A stretch of 64,000 bases of DNA from contig NZ_CP063304.1 in the NCBI RefSeq assembly GCF_015159595.1, positions 2,232,001 to 2,296,000 of the forward strand, given 5' to 3'. This stretch comes from Blautia liquoris (GTDB lineage: Bacteria > Bacillota > Clostridia > Lachnospirales > Lachnospiraceae). The translations under genes were made by a program, and so were the position numbers. Under the pieces are notes generated by a model. It was not told the DNA's origin, ran no database searches, and worked only from the letters and a program-made list of their open reading frames with translations. This document shows positions 42,048 through 51,025 of this stretch, one piece after another. Each line of letters starts with the position of its first letter. Position 1 is the first letter of the stretch.

Positions 42048-44450
42048 TCAAAGCTCAATGATCAATTCCTCATTCGCTGCTGCCAGAACTTTCTGAATCA
42101 CGTCCTGGCTTAGCTGCTCCTGGCCAAACATTGCCAGGGAGCGCACCGGCATTTCCTGCAGCATGTTCTGCAGCATAGTCTCCATGCCATCGTCATCATT
42201 TCCTTCGCCCATGGACTTTATCTGACTTGTAATCTGTTCCATGAACGCTCTTCCAGCCTGTGTCTGTGCGATTTCTGCAAATGTAGAATTCATCGTATAG
42301 CGTTCGCCCGGCATTCTCACAGGCGGCGGCAGTTTCCGTACACAAAGTTTTTCAAAATCATCATGCCCAATATTAAAAGGTGCCTCAGGATTTATATATA
42401 CCTTTGGGATCCCTGCTGCCATACTGGAATTCGCATTCATATCCCCTTCAAGTTCAATCACACTTTCAAGACGGATATCTCTGCTGGATGAACCTGCCTG
42501 AATGTGATATCTGCCGGCCGGAACTGCCCAGTTCTTCTTATCCACATCATAATATGCGAAAGCACGTTTATCCAGAATGACGCTGACCTCTTTTTCTTCA
42601 CAAGGTGCAAGATCTGCCTTGCAGAAGCCTTTCAGTTCCCTGACCGGTCTTGGTATCTGCGGATTTTTCTCCCCAACATAGAATTGAACAACCTCAGCTC
42701 CGCGAACTTTTCCAACATTTCGGACAGTTACTCTTGCAGTGACTGTTCCGTCGCTTTGTATGTCCGTCTTAAGATCGCGATATTCAAACTCTGTATAAGA
42801 AAGGCCATGTCCGAATGGAAACCTGACATCTAATCCTGCCTTGTCATACCAGCGGTAACCGACATAGATACTTTCCCTATACTCTACTGTCTTTTCGTCT
42901 CCCGGAAAATTCTCATAACTGGAACGATCTTCAAGCTTCATCGGAAAACTCTCTGCAAGTCTACCGCTCGGGCATACATCTCCAAAAAGAAGATCCGCTG
43001 CTGCAAGCGCCCCCGCTTCACCGGCGAGGTACAACATCAAAACGGCTTTTGCATCCGTAACCCAAGGCATTTCCACCACGCTTCCACCTGACAGAAGCAC
43101 CACAATATTGGGATTCACCTTTGCAACTTCTTCCACAAGCTTTATGTGGCTTTGTGGAAGATGCATATGCTTACGATCAAACCCCTCACTCTCGTACGAA
43201 TCAGGCAGTCCGATACAGAGCACAGCTACATTCGCATCTTTAGCTGCCGCCACAGCTTTTTTGATCTTCTCTTCATCTGCTTCATCACGATTCAAGTCAT
43301 AGCCATCTGCATAAGTGAAGTGTGCACCTCTGCTTAGAAGAACATCAAATAAGTTATCAAGCTGATTCGGATTAATTCGACTGCTGCCCGCACCTTGATA
43401 CCGCGGCCTCTTAGCGAATTCTCCGATCAGCGCCAGTTTCGTATCTTTTTTTAATGGCAATATATTCTCATCGTTTTTCAGCAGCACACAGCTGTTCGCA
43501 GCAGCTTTACGTGCAAGCTCATGATGAACGGCCTTATCATAGTTATCATCTTTCTTTTGTTTTTCCTGCCATCCAAGCAAGAGTTCCAGAATTCTTCCTG
43601 CGGAGATATTTACCTGTTCTTCTGAAATGATGCCTTCCTTTACCGCCGAAATGATTGCTTTATCATTTTCAGAACCAACATAAGGCATCTCAAGATCAAT
43701 TCCTGCTTCTAAGCCCTTTACACGGTCGACAATCGCACCCCAGTCAGTCATCACTGTCCCTTCAAATCCCCATTCATCACGAAGAATATCCGACAAAAGT
43801 CGTTTATTCTGACTTGCCGGTTCTCCATTTATCTGATTGTAAGAGCACATCAGTGTCTTTGGTTTCGCCTGTTTGACTGCTTTTTCAAATCCGGTAAGGT
43901 AGATTTCGCGCAGAGCTCGTTCGTCAACTTCCGCATCAATGACCAGACGTTTTGTTTCCTGATTATTGCACGCAAAGTGTTTCATGCTGGTACCAACGTC
44001 CTGACTTTGAATTCCTTTGATCAGTGCCGATGCCATTTCTCCGGTCAAATAGGGATCTTCCGAAAAATACTCAAAGTTTCGTCCGCACAGAGGATTCCTT
44101 TTTATATTTGCCCCCGGCCCGAGAAGAACTGCCACGTCTTCCTGCTGACACTCCTCCCCAAGAGCCTGTCCCATCTCTGTCAGAAGTTCCGTGTCAAAAG
44201 AGCATGCTGTCGCCGCAGCAGTTGGAAAACAGGTAGCCGGAACACTTTTGTTTAGTCCCAGATGATCTGCATCCCCTGCCTGTTTGCGAAGTCCATGAGG
44301 CCCATCGGTCACCATCATTTTTTTGATGCCCAAACGCTCGACATCTTTCGTGTGCCAGAAGTCGCTTCCACTTAAAAGTCCTGCTTTTTCTTCCAATGTC
44401 ATCTGCTGCAGTAATTTTTGAATTTTTTCATCATATTTCCCCATATTCAA
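42048..44450 (-). CDS. GH3-family beta-glucosidase
   Basis: An 800-residue glycosidase with the three standard parts. The N-terminal TIM barrel has MMVTDGPHGLRKQ, KHFACNNQETKR and the nucleophile Asp in TVMTDWGAIVDRVKGLEAG; the alpha/beta sandwich has CIGLPDSYESEGFDRKHMHL; the fibronectin III-like domain begins FPFGHGLSYTEFEYRDL. A 110-residue C-terminal helical extension is common in Clostridial members. No signal peptide, so it cleaves imported oligosaccharides. AAGGAG lies 5 bases before a TTG and 11 before the ATG at 44444; either may start translation. Confidence 0.93.
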   Translation of the reverse strand: MNMGKYDEKIQKLLQQMTLEEKAGLLSGSDFWHTKDVERLGIKKMMVTDGPHGLRKQAGDADHLGLNKSVPATCFPTAAATACSFDTELLTEMGQALGEECQQEDVAVLLGPGANIKRNPLCGRNFEYFSEDPYLTGEMASALIKGIQSQDVGTSMKHFACNNQETKRLVIDAEVDERALREIYLTGFEKAVKQAKPKTLMCSYNQINGEPASQNKRLLSDILRDEWGFEGTVMTDWGAIVDRVKGLEAGIDLEMPYVGSENDKAIISAVKEGIISEEQVNISAGRILELLLGWQEKQKKDDNYDKAVHHELARKAAANSCVLLKNDENILPLKKDTKLALIGEFAKRPRYQGAGSSRINPNQLDNLFDVLLSRGAHFTYADGYDLNRDEADEEKIKKAVAAAKDANVAVLCIGLPDSYESEGFDRKHMHLPQSHIKLVEEVAKVNPNIVVLLSGGSVVEMPWVTDAKAVLMLYLAGEAGALAAADLLFGDVCPSGRLAESFPMKLEDRSSYENFPGDEKTVEYRESIYVGYRWYDKAGLDVRFPFGHGLSYTEFEYRDLKTDIQSDGTVTARVTVRNVGKVRGAEVVQFYVGEKNPQIPRPVRELKGFCKADLAPCEEKEVSVILDKRAFAYYDVDKKNWAVPAGRYHIQAGSSSRDIRLESVIELEGDMNANSSMAAGIPKVYINPEAPFNIGHDDFEKLCVRKLPPPVRMPGERYTMNSTFAEIAQTQAGRAFMEQITSQIKSMGEGNDDDGMETMLQNMLQEMPVRSLAMFGQEQLSQDVIQKVLAAANEELIIEL

Positions 44451-44506
44451 AATCTCTCCTTCTCTGCAAATGTCTTAACTTCTTTTCGTGATACTCAAAG
44501 CATTCC

Positions 44507-45472
44507 TTAACTATTTACGACATTGACTGGTTCCCCCCTGAGATAGGACTCCAGATTGGAAACTGCCGTATTCATCAGTCGTTCTCTGGCTTCTTTTGGT
44601 GCCCATGCAATATGCGGTGTCAGGATAATATTCGGTGCATTAAGCAGCGGATTTTCGCTCCTTATAGGTTCCGAAGAGACAACATCCACGGCTGCACCTG
44701 ATACTTTACCTGATACCAGTGCTTCATATAGATCCTGCTCATTAATCAGAGGTCCCCTGGAAGTATTGATAATCATGACATGCGGCTTCATCTTCAAAAT
44801 TGTCTCTTTATTGATGATTTTCTCTGATTGAGGGGTTAATGGGCAGTGTAGGGAAATCACATCAGATTTTTTGAGTAGTTCTTCCAGAAGAACAAACCTC
44901 AGGTGCACGCTATCCTGATTTTTATCGGGGTGAGGAGTAAACACCAAAACATTCATGCCAAACGCATTTGCAATCTGAGCAGTTTTCTGTCCGATTCTTC
45001 CAAATCCAACGATTCCCATCGTTTTTCCATGCAGTTCAATTAAAGGCTCATTCCAGTAACAGAAATCCCGGCTTCTCTCCCAATCCCCTGCTTTCACACT
45101 ATCAGAATGTTCTCCCACATGATGGCAAAGTTCCAGAAGAAGTGCAAACACATATTGAGCAACTGCATCCGTGGCATAGCTTGGAATATTAGTAACCGTA
45201 ATTCCTCTCTTACTGGCAGCTTCTATATCCACTACATTGTAACCAGTGGCCAGAACTCCGATGAACTTCAGATTCGGACACGCCTCCATCGTTTTATTGC
45301 TGACAGGCGTTTTATTGGTAAAAATCAACTCTGCATCTCCAATCCTCTTGGCCGCCTTTTCCTCCTCTGTGCGATCATAAACTGTAAGAGTTCCCAATTT
45401 TTTTAGGCTGTCCCAGGACAAATCTCCGGGATTTAAGGTGTATCCATCAAGAACAACAATTTTCATAATCAT
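44507..45472 (-). CDS. D-isomer-specific 2-hydroxyacid dehydrogenase
   Basis: A 321-residue NAD-dependent dehydrogenase: VLATGYNVVDIEAASKRGI, Rossmann motif MGIVGFGRIGQKTAQIANAF, HCPLTPQSEKIIN, INTSRGPLINEQDLYEAL and the catalytic His in LTPHIAWAPKEAR. The sequence is nearest to hydroxypyruvate/glyoxylate reductases. The translation start is either the ATG at 45472 or the better spaced ATG at 45466 after GGATGGG. It lies 57 bases before the GH3 gene in the same direction. Confidence 0.92.
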   Translation of the reverse strand: MIMKIVVLDGYTLNPGDLSWDSLKKLGTLTVYDRTEEEKAAKRIGDAELIFTNKTPVSNKTMEACPNLKFIGVLATGYNVVDIEAASKRGITVTNIPSYATDAVAQYVFALLLELCHHVGEHSDSVKAGDWERSRDFCYWNEPLIELHGKTMGIVGFGRIGQKTAQIANAFGMNVLVFTPHPDKNQDSVHLRFVLLEELLKKSDVISLHCPLTPQSEKIINKETILKMKPHVMIINTSRGPLINEQDLYEALVSGKVSGAAVDVVSSEPIRSENPLLNAPNIILTPHIAWAPKEARERLMNTAVSNLESYLRGEPVNVVNS

Positions 45473-45548
45473 CCCATCCTTTCAGTCTTAAATTTTAAGC
45501 TTGATTCATATTTTCATGCTCTTTTATCCCATTAGGATTCTTAAGCAA

Positions 45549-46460
45549 TTACAGATCAATTCCGAGTACATTTTTCACAATAACACCAATTCCGAATGTG
45601 ATCACGGAAACACCGAGACTGATCGCGGACATTACAAGGAAATTCTTCTTGAATCCTCTGCCCTTGGCTATGGAAACGTAAAAGTTAAACCCTGCAATAA
45701 TCGTAATCGCTATGACTAATGTAAGTAAAAGTGCAAGCATATAACTTTTGGCTGGCAAGACGAGATAAGGAATAATCAATAGTGCCACCGTTACCAGATA
45801 GGCTACTCCTGTGTATATCGATGATTTAATTGCGTCTTTGTGGCCTGCTTCCTTGGAGGAAAGGTATCCGGATGCTGCCATCGACAAAGTGGCGGAAACA
45901 CCGGTAATCAGACCCGCCATCGCAATCACATGTGTATTCTGCATTGCAAGTGTATATCCTGCAAGTGCACCGGTCAGCTCTACCAGAGCATCGTTCATTC
46001 CAAGCACTATATCACCCACATAGTTTAATCGTTCCTCATCCAACATATTCAATAATTCCTGCTCGTGCTTCTCTTCGTCATCCAAAATGTCAGACATCTC
46101 CGGAATCTCATCGAGCATCGTCTTGTATTTTTGAATACCGAGGTCTTCACCTTTTTCCATCAGTTTGATCACGAATGTGTAGCCTAAAATATGTGCACAC
46201 GCCATATAAAGCCAAATTTTGAATTTATTCAGGGTCACATCCCCGGCATCCGCATACTTTCCAAATACAGCAGAATGCATTTTCTCTTCTTCCGACATTT
46301 TAAGCAATGTATCTTTGTTCTTCTTATCTTTTAATGAGTTTCCTATCTTTCCATACAGAACAGCCCCAAACATCTCGCTTTTCTGTAGTGATCTAAAAAC
46401 TTTCTTTTTATTTTTGTTCAAAATAAGCGCCTTCTTCAATGGATTTGTAATTAGGGGCAA
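45549..46460 (-). CDS. Ferritin-like/VIT1-family membrane iron transporter
   Basis: A 303-residue fusion resembling MbfA. Residues about 20-140 form a ferritin/rubrerythrin-like four-helix domain with the metal-binding EEEKMH (SEEEKMHSAVF) and DDEEKHEQELL motifs. Residues about 145-300 are the CCC1/VIT membrane domain with five helices (GDIVLGMNDALVELTGALAG, SMAASGYLSSKEAGHKDA). It likely exports or sequesters Fe2+/Mn2+ sensed by the ferritin-like part. The start is probably a TTG; no ATG occurs before the first ferritin helix. It follows the rubredoxin fusion gene, also an iron protein. Confidence 0.87.
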   Translation of the reverse strand: MPLITNPLKKALILNKNKKKVFRSLQKSEMFGAVLYGKIGNSLKDKKNKDTLLKMSEEEKMHSAVFGKYADAGDVTLNKFKIWLYMACAHILGYTFVIKLMEKGEDLGIQKYKTMLDEIPEMSDILDDEEKHEQELLNMLDEERLNYVGDIVLGMNDALVELTGALAGYTLAMQNTHVIAMAGLITGVSATLSMAASGYLSSKEAGHKDAIKSSIYTGVAYLVTVALLIIPYLVLPAKSYMLALLLTLVIAITIIAGFNFYVSIAKGRGFKKNFLVMSAISLGVSVITFGIGVIVKNVLGIDL

Positions 46461-46509
46461 GAGGAATCCCGCCCCCTGATACCAACAGCCTTTTCGGACT
46501 GCTTAGATT

Positions 46510-47940
46510 TTATGCATGTAATATATTCGTATGTTCTGATATTTCTGCGCTGATCGTACACAAATCGGAGACTGTAAATTCGTGTATATCCATATGACCG
46601 GTAATCCTTCCATACATTTTTATTTCTTCAAATGTGCAGTTGAGGTAGTTCGCAACTCTTTGTGCTGAAGCCTCTATATTCACTCTCTGCCGAAGAGCGG
46701 GATCTTGAGTAGCAAGCCCCATCGGACATTTTCCGCTTCCGCAGATACGATACTGCTGGCACCCGGCAGCAATTAACCCTGATGTGGCCACAGCAACCGC
46801 ATCGGCACCCATTGCCAGTGCCTTGACGAAATCTGAAGAAACTCTGAGCCCGCCTGTGATCACAAGATCAATATCTGAACGTATTTCATCCAGGTACTTT
46901 CTGGCACGATAGAGTGCGTAAATTGTAGGAACACTTGTGGAATCACGAAGCAGCCAAGGGCTGGAGCCTGTGGCACCACCGCGCCCATCAATTGTGATAA
47001 AATCCGGATTTGCAAAAACACACTCCTCCAGATCTCTCTCTATGTGCCCCGCTGCAATCTTGATTCCAATGGGTCGTCCGTCAGAACGCGAGCGCAAAGT
47101 ATCAACCAGTACTTTTAAATCTTCTTTCGTGTCTATGCCGGGAAATCTTGACGGACTGATGATCTCTCTCCCCATCGGTTTGTTACGTACAGCGGCAATT
47201 TCAGCCGTGACTTTAGCTGCGGGGAGATGCCCGCCCATACCCGGCTTTGTCCCCTGACCAATTTTAATTTCGATCGCATCTGAGGCCTTAAGATTCTCAT
47301 CTGTGACACTATACTGGTTGGGTACATATTCAAATATGTATTTTTCTGCAGCCTGCATTTCTTCCGGCAGAATTCCTCCTTCTCCTGAACACATCGCGGT
47401 GTGAGCCAACGCGGCGCCGCTTGAAAGAGAGATCTTTGCCTCCTTTGACAAGGCTCCAAAAGACATATGAGAGATGTAGACTGGCCCTGCCAGGGTCATT
47501 GGTTTTCTCGCCTTTTTTCCGATTACCGTTTCGATATTTACATCCACGTGTTCATCCAGTGGCTGAGGATTTAGCTGTGCCCCTAAAATCAGAATCTCGT
47601 CCCAATCAGGCATAGGCATCTTTGTTCCCATCGCCGCGTCAATGCTCTCACCTGTCACGGCAATCTCATGAATTTCATCCATATAGCGACTGCTGCTGTC
47701 CGTCCTGGCAAACTTTGGATCATAGGATAAATCCAGTTGCCTTAGAGGCGGCTCCTTCTCCGCCAAGGGAATATCCGCTGCCTTCTCTATATTCTCATCG
47801 CCTTCCTCATCCGATATCTTTATAAACCTGGATGTGGGTTGTCGGCATACCGGACACTCCTTCAACTCCGAAAACGAAAGCTCCTCTTTTGACTCATCAT
47901 AGATGGTTCCGCATATTGTACACTTATATATAGCCATCAT
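46510..47940 (-). CDS. Rubredoxin-fused FMN glutamate synthase-like protein
   Basis: A 476-residue protein. Residues 1-40 are a rubredoxin-like domain (KCTICGTIYD ... CPVCRQPTSRF), with the four-cysteine iron site. From about residue 90 it is the FMN and [3Fe-4S] domain of glutamate synthase, like archaeal GltB: PVYISHMSFGALSKEAKISL, GIKIAAGHIERDLEEC, RGGATGSSPWLLRDS, MGADAVAVATSGLIAAGC and CQQYRICGSGKCPMGLATQ. No glutaminase domain is present. An electron-donating rubredoxin suggests ammonia- or partner-dependent glutamate synthesis or another FMN reaction. The ATG at 47940 follows AGGAGG; the frame extends to 48000. Confidence 0.9.
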   Translation of the reverse strand: MMAIYKCTICGTIYDESKEELSFSELKECPVCRQPTSRFIKISDEEGDENIEKAADIPLAEKEPPLRQLDLSYDPKFARTDSSSRYMDEIHEIAVTGESIDAAMGTKMPMPDWDEILILGAQLNPQPLDEHVDVNIETVIGKKARKPMTLAGPVYISHMSFGALSKEAKISLSSGAALAHTAMCSGEGGILPEEMQAAEKYIFEYVPNQYSVTDENLKASDAIEIKIGQGTKPGMGGHLPAAKVTAEIAAVRNKPMGREIISPSRFPGIDTKEDLKVLVDTLRSRSDGRPIGIKIAAGHIERDLEECVFANPDFITIDGRGGATGSSPWLLRDSTSVPTIYALYRARKYLDEIRSDIDLVITGGLRVSSDFVKALAMGADAVAVATSGLIAAGCQQYRICGSGKCPMGLATQDPALRQRVNIEASAQRVANYLNCTFEEIKMYGRITGHMDIHEFTVSDLCTISAEISEHTNILHA

Positions 47941-48119
47941 CAAATCCTCCTGATTGTATTCGATATGAGCAGTCAGAACTTTTGCTCTTGTCTCAATCAT
48001 ACTAGAATTTCAGACGCAATTCAAGTATCACATGGAATATTTTGACACATTTTCCGAACCTTTTCTGATATTCTCAGATATTTTTACAAATGTATTTTTT
48101 TCTTTTGAAAACAGAAAAA

Positions 48120-48139
48120 ACGCCAGATATCTCTGACGT
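48120..48139 (-). terminator. Terminator of the alcohol dehydrogenase gene
   Basis: On the minus strand ACGTCAGA and TCTGGCGT pair around GATA, followed by TTTTTT. It lies 28 bases after the alcohol dehydrogenase stop codon. Confidence 0.85.
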
Positions 48140-48167
48140 CTCTTCTTGTACAGCAATCGCAATTGTA

Positions 48168-49340
48168 TTAAAAATCCACTGTCTTCCCGTAATAAGTACA
48201 TGTAAGTAGTTTTTCCATTTCAGCCGGGGTAACAGGTCTGGGGTTTGAGCCTGTACACGCATCCTCAACGGCTAATTCTGCAATATGGCCTACTTTATTC
48301 TTAAATTCTTCTTCCTGAATTCCATATTCCTGCAGCGTTTTTGGAATATCAAATTTAGCATTGTAATCGCGGATCTTATCGCACAAGATATCTACACATT
48401 GATTGTCATCCCCTTCGATACCTGCACTTCTTGCGATATCAGCATAGCGGGCTTTTGCATTTTTTGCATTAAACCGAATAACATAGGGCAGGTAAATCGC
48501 ATTCGCACAACCATGTGGGATATGACCTGTTGAAAAAGCCGCTCCCGTTTTGTGCGCCATCGAATGGGTAATACCCAAAAGGGCATTAGAGAATGCCTGA
48601 CCGGCCAGACATTGTGCATAGTGCATCTGCTCTCTGGCATCTTTATCGCCTTGATAGGAATCCGGCAGGTACTTGAAGATCATCTGAATTGCCTTGATTG
48701 CCAGAGGATCCGTGAATGGGCTATGCATATCTGACACATAGGCTTCAATCGCGTGTGTAAGAGCATCCATCCCCGTATGCGCTGTCAATTTCGCCGGCAT
48801 GGTTTCTGCCAGTTCGGGATCTACAATTGCAATATCCGGAGTAATATTGAAATCCGCCAATGGATATTTCACACCTGTGGAATAGTCTGTAATCACTGAA
48901 AATGCAGTGACTTCTGTCGCTGTCCCCGATGTAGACGGGATCGCTATAAACTTTGCTTTCTTTCTCAGTGTGGGGAATGAAAAAGGCTGTATGATTTCAT
49001 CAAATGTTGTATCCGGATATTCATAGAATACCCACATCGCTTTTGCTGCGTCAATGGGTGATCCTCCACCCATGGAAATGATCCAGTCAGGCTGGAACTC
49101 CCTCATGAATTTGGCACCTTTCATCACGGTTTCCACGGAAGGATCTGCTTCCACATTCTCAAACAGCTTTGTTTCAATTCCAGCTTCTTTCAGATATCCA
49201 AGAGCCTTATCTACGAAACCGAATCTTTTCATAGAACCGCCACCCAGAACCAAGACCGCTTTATCACCCTTGATGTTCTTCAGTTCTTCAAGGGCACCCT
49301 TTCCATAATACATATCTCGTGGTAAAGTAAATCTCATCAT
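48168..49340 (-). CDS. Iron-containing alcohol dehydrogenase
   Basis: A 390-residue group III dehydrogenase, close to the BDH/1,3-propanediol type. NAD motif GGGSPIDAAKAMW, PSTSGTATEVTAFSVI, the metal ligands in TGMDALTHAIEAYVSD, LGITHSMAHKTGAAF and IPHGCANAIYLPYVIRFN are all present. It reduces aldehydes or ketones formed in fermentation. GGAGGTTATTGTT before the ATG at 49340 decides the start, 13 codons inside the longest frame. Its promoter overlaps a palindrome and is divergent from a permease gene. Confidence 0.93.
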   Translation of the reverse strand: MMRFTLPRDMYYGKGALEELKNIKGDKAVLVLGGGSMKRFGFVDKALGYLKEAGIETKLFENVEADPSVETVMKGAKFMREFQPDWIISMGGGSPIDAAKAMWVFYEYPDTTFDEIIQPFSFPTLRKKAKFIAIPSTSGTATEVTAFSVITDYSTGVKYPLADFNITPDIAIVDPELAETMPAKLTAHTGMDALTHAIEAYVSDMHSPFTDPLAIKAIQMIFKYLPDSYQGDKDAREQMHYAQCLAGQAFSNALLGITHSMAHKTGAAFSTGHIPHGCANAIYLPYVIRFNAKNAKARYADIARSAGIEGDDNQCVDILCDKIRDYNAKFDIPKTLQEYGIQEEEFKNKVGHIAELAVEDACTGSNPRPVTPAEMEKLLTCTYYGKTVDF

Positions 49341-49384
49341 AACAATAACCTCCATTTCAAACATCCATCTCATGTTCAATCATT

Positions 49385-49415
49385 ATTATAACATTGTTAA
49401 TTAATTAACTCAATG
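49385..49415 (-). promoter_or_regulatory. Alcohol dehydrogenase promoter containing a palindrome
   Basis: TTGAGT (49408-49413) and TATAAT (49385-49390) on the minus strand are 17 bases apart. The spacer is filled with the palindrome TTAATTAATTAA, and CATTG/CAATG arms (49392-49396, 49411-49415) extend it to about 24 bases. Its position suggests a repressor operator, perhaps redox-responsive. Confidence 0.6.
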
Positions 49416-49610
49416 GCAGATACCATTGTTTCTCTTTTAAAACAATCCTGATGAGTCGAAAAATTATAACCCAAAAAGGCCGGGTAAAAATAAAGTATTG
49501 TCTCTTTACATATGTCTGTGCTAAAATATATACTTAGTCTGTGCATCCCAGAGGTCAAAATCCTTTTCGGCCCCTACGTCACAGTATGTGAAATCAAAGG
49601 AGGAAATTAT

Positions 49611-50954
49611 ATGGAACTAGCATTAGGAAGCTGGGCGTTGATCAAGACGACTCCATCACTGCTTGCACTGATACCACTTCTTGCCTATCTTGTCATGGTT
49701 TTCATGAACAAATCAAATCTGGCAGGTCTGATCGTCGGTGTGATTGTGGCAGCTATCTTAACGGGACAGGGAATTGGATCTCTCGCTTCGATCTTTAATT
49801 CCGCACTGGGATCGTTTCTTGGAACGATTGGTTTGATTATCATGTTTGGAAGCGGCCTGGGATATCTGATGAATAAATCCAGGGTAAGTCACACAATGGT
49901 ATACTGGATTGTTAAGAAAATCGGCGTTAATTCCGAGAAAAAAGGAATGCTTGCGATTATCGTCTCTTCGATTGTTATCTGTGGTCTTCTTGGAACTCTG
50001 GCGGGCGGTAATGCCGTCATCGCTCCTGTTATCATACCGCTGGTTGCAGCAGTCGGGCTGACTCCCACGGCCGTTGCATCTCTTCTTCGTGTATCCGGTG
50101 AAGTCGGACTGATGGTTGGTCCTCTTACCGGTGTCACGATCGCTACGATGGAAGTTACCGGCCTTTCTTACGGCAAACTGATGCTGTGGGCTGTGATTCC
50201 ATTTTCACTCGTATGGCTGGGTTCTACCTGGTTTGCCGTGCTTCGTATTCAGAAAAAATACAGAGGAAAAGAAGTTTATGAATTGACCGACGATATGGTC
50301 GATCTGAACAGCGTGGAAATCACAAAAGAAGAAAAAAGGACAACCATTCTCTTCCTACTATCCTTTATTCTTCTGGTTGCTTACGGAATTATTGCAAAAC
50401 AAGGTACGGAATATGCTATTATCGTAATGCTAATTCTATCTCTTATCATTGCCATCAGCAGCAGAATGAAGATTGATGAGGCCATCGACGAGTTCGTAGA
50501 CGGTGCCTCACAGATGACAAATATGTTCCTCGTCTTTATTTTCTTCGAGGCAATGTTCAGCATGATCAATCTCGGCGGAGGTTTCGAAGCTCTGGGGGAT
50601 CTGCTCACAAAGTTTGTATCCGGAGGCGGAAAAGCACTAGTTGTGATCATGGCATCTCTGGTCGGCGGGTTCGGTATCGAAGCTGCAGCTGTTGCCGAAA
50701 TCAACATTGTTCACAAGATGTTTATCGGACTGGTAAACAGTGTACATCTGCCGATGACAATCTGGGCTACTGCTCTGGTTGCGGCAACAAGAATCACCGG
50801 TTCCCTATATCCAACTGCCAACATGGCGGGACAATTGGGAATTGCACGATGTGATAATATGAAAGAAGTGCTAAAGGCCAGCTGGATTGGTGCTGCAGCA
50901 CTTTGGATCTGGGTATTTGTCTGGGCATTTGTAGGTCCTATGATAGCCGGATAG
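49611..50954 (+). CDS. Ion-transporter superfamily permease (GntP/NhaC-like)
   Basis: A 447-residue integral membrane protein with 11-12 helices. The halves resemble each other: GTIGLIIMFGSGLGYLMNKS, TLAGGNAVIAPVIIPLVAAV and LRVSGEVGLMVGPLTGVTI in the first, and AAVAEINIVHKMFIGLVNSV and RITGSLYPTANMAGQLGIA in the second. This is the layout of the GntP/NhaC/C4-dicarboxylate superfamily. Substrate and counter-ion are not determinable. AAAGGAGGAAATT before the ATG at 49611 rules out the longer frame starting at 49512. Confidence 0.82.
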   Translation: MELALGSWALIKTTPSLLALIPLLAYLVMVFMNKSNLAGLIVGVIVAAILTGQGIGSLASIFNSALGSFLGTIGLIIMFGSGLGYLMNKSRVSHTMVYWIVKKIGVNSEKKGMLAIIVSSIVICGLLGTLAGGNAVIAPVIIPLVAAVGLTPTAVASLLRVSGEVGLMVGPLTGVTIATMEVTGLSYGKLMLWAVIPFSLVWLGSTWFAVLRIQKKYRGKEVYELTDDMVDLNSVEITKEEKRTTILFLLSFILLVAYGIIAKQGTEYAIIVMLILSLIIAISSRMKIDEAIDEFVDGASQMTNMFLVFIFFEAMFSMINLGGGFEALGDLLTKFVSGGGKALVVIMASLVGGFGIEAAAVAEINIVHKMFIGLVNSVHLPMTIWATALVAATRITGSLYPTANMAGQLGIARCDNMKEVLKASWIGAAALWIWVFVWAFVGPMIAG

Positions 50955-50956
50955 AC

Positions 50957-50995
50957 ATTTTAAAGCCTCTGGCGTATTGCCAGAGGCTTTAAAAT
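50957..50995. terminator. Bidirectional terminator after the permease gene
   Basis: A 17-bp perfect stem (ATTTTAAAGCCTCTGGC and complement) with a 5-base loop lies between the convergent permease and YitT genes. Confidence 0.9.
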
Positions 50996-50996
50996 T

Positions 50997-51025
50997 GTGC
51001 TCTCACAATCCTGTAAACATTCGAA
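50997..51025. repeat. Fragment of the interspersed palindromic element
   Basis: The plus strand GCTCTCACAATCC followed by TGTAAACATTCGAA matches copy D at 25960-25986 with two mismatches. Only one arm of the inner hairpin and part of the flank remain. It ends at the stop codon of the yitT gene, as copies A and D end next to stop codons. Confidence 0.6.
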
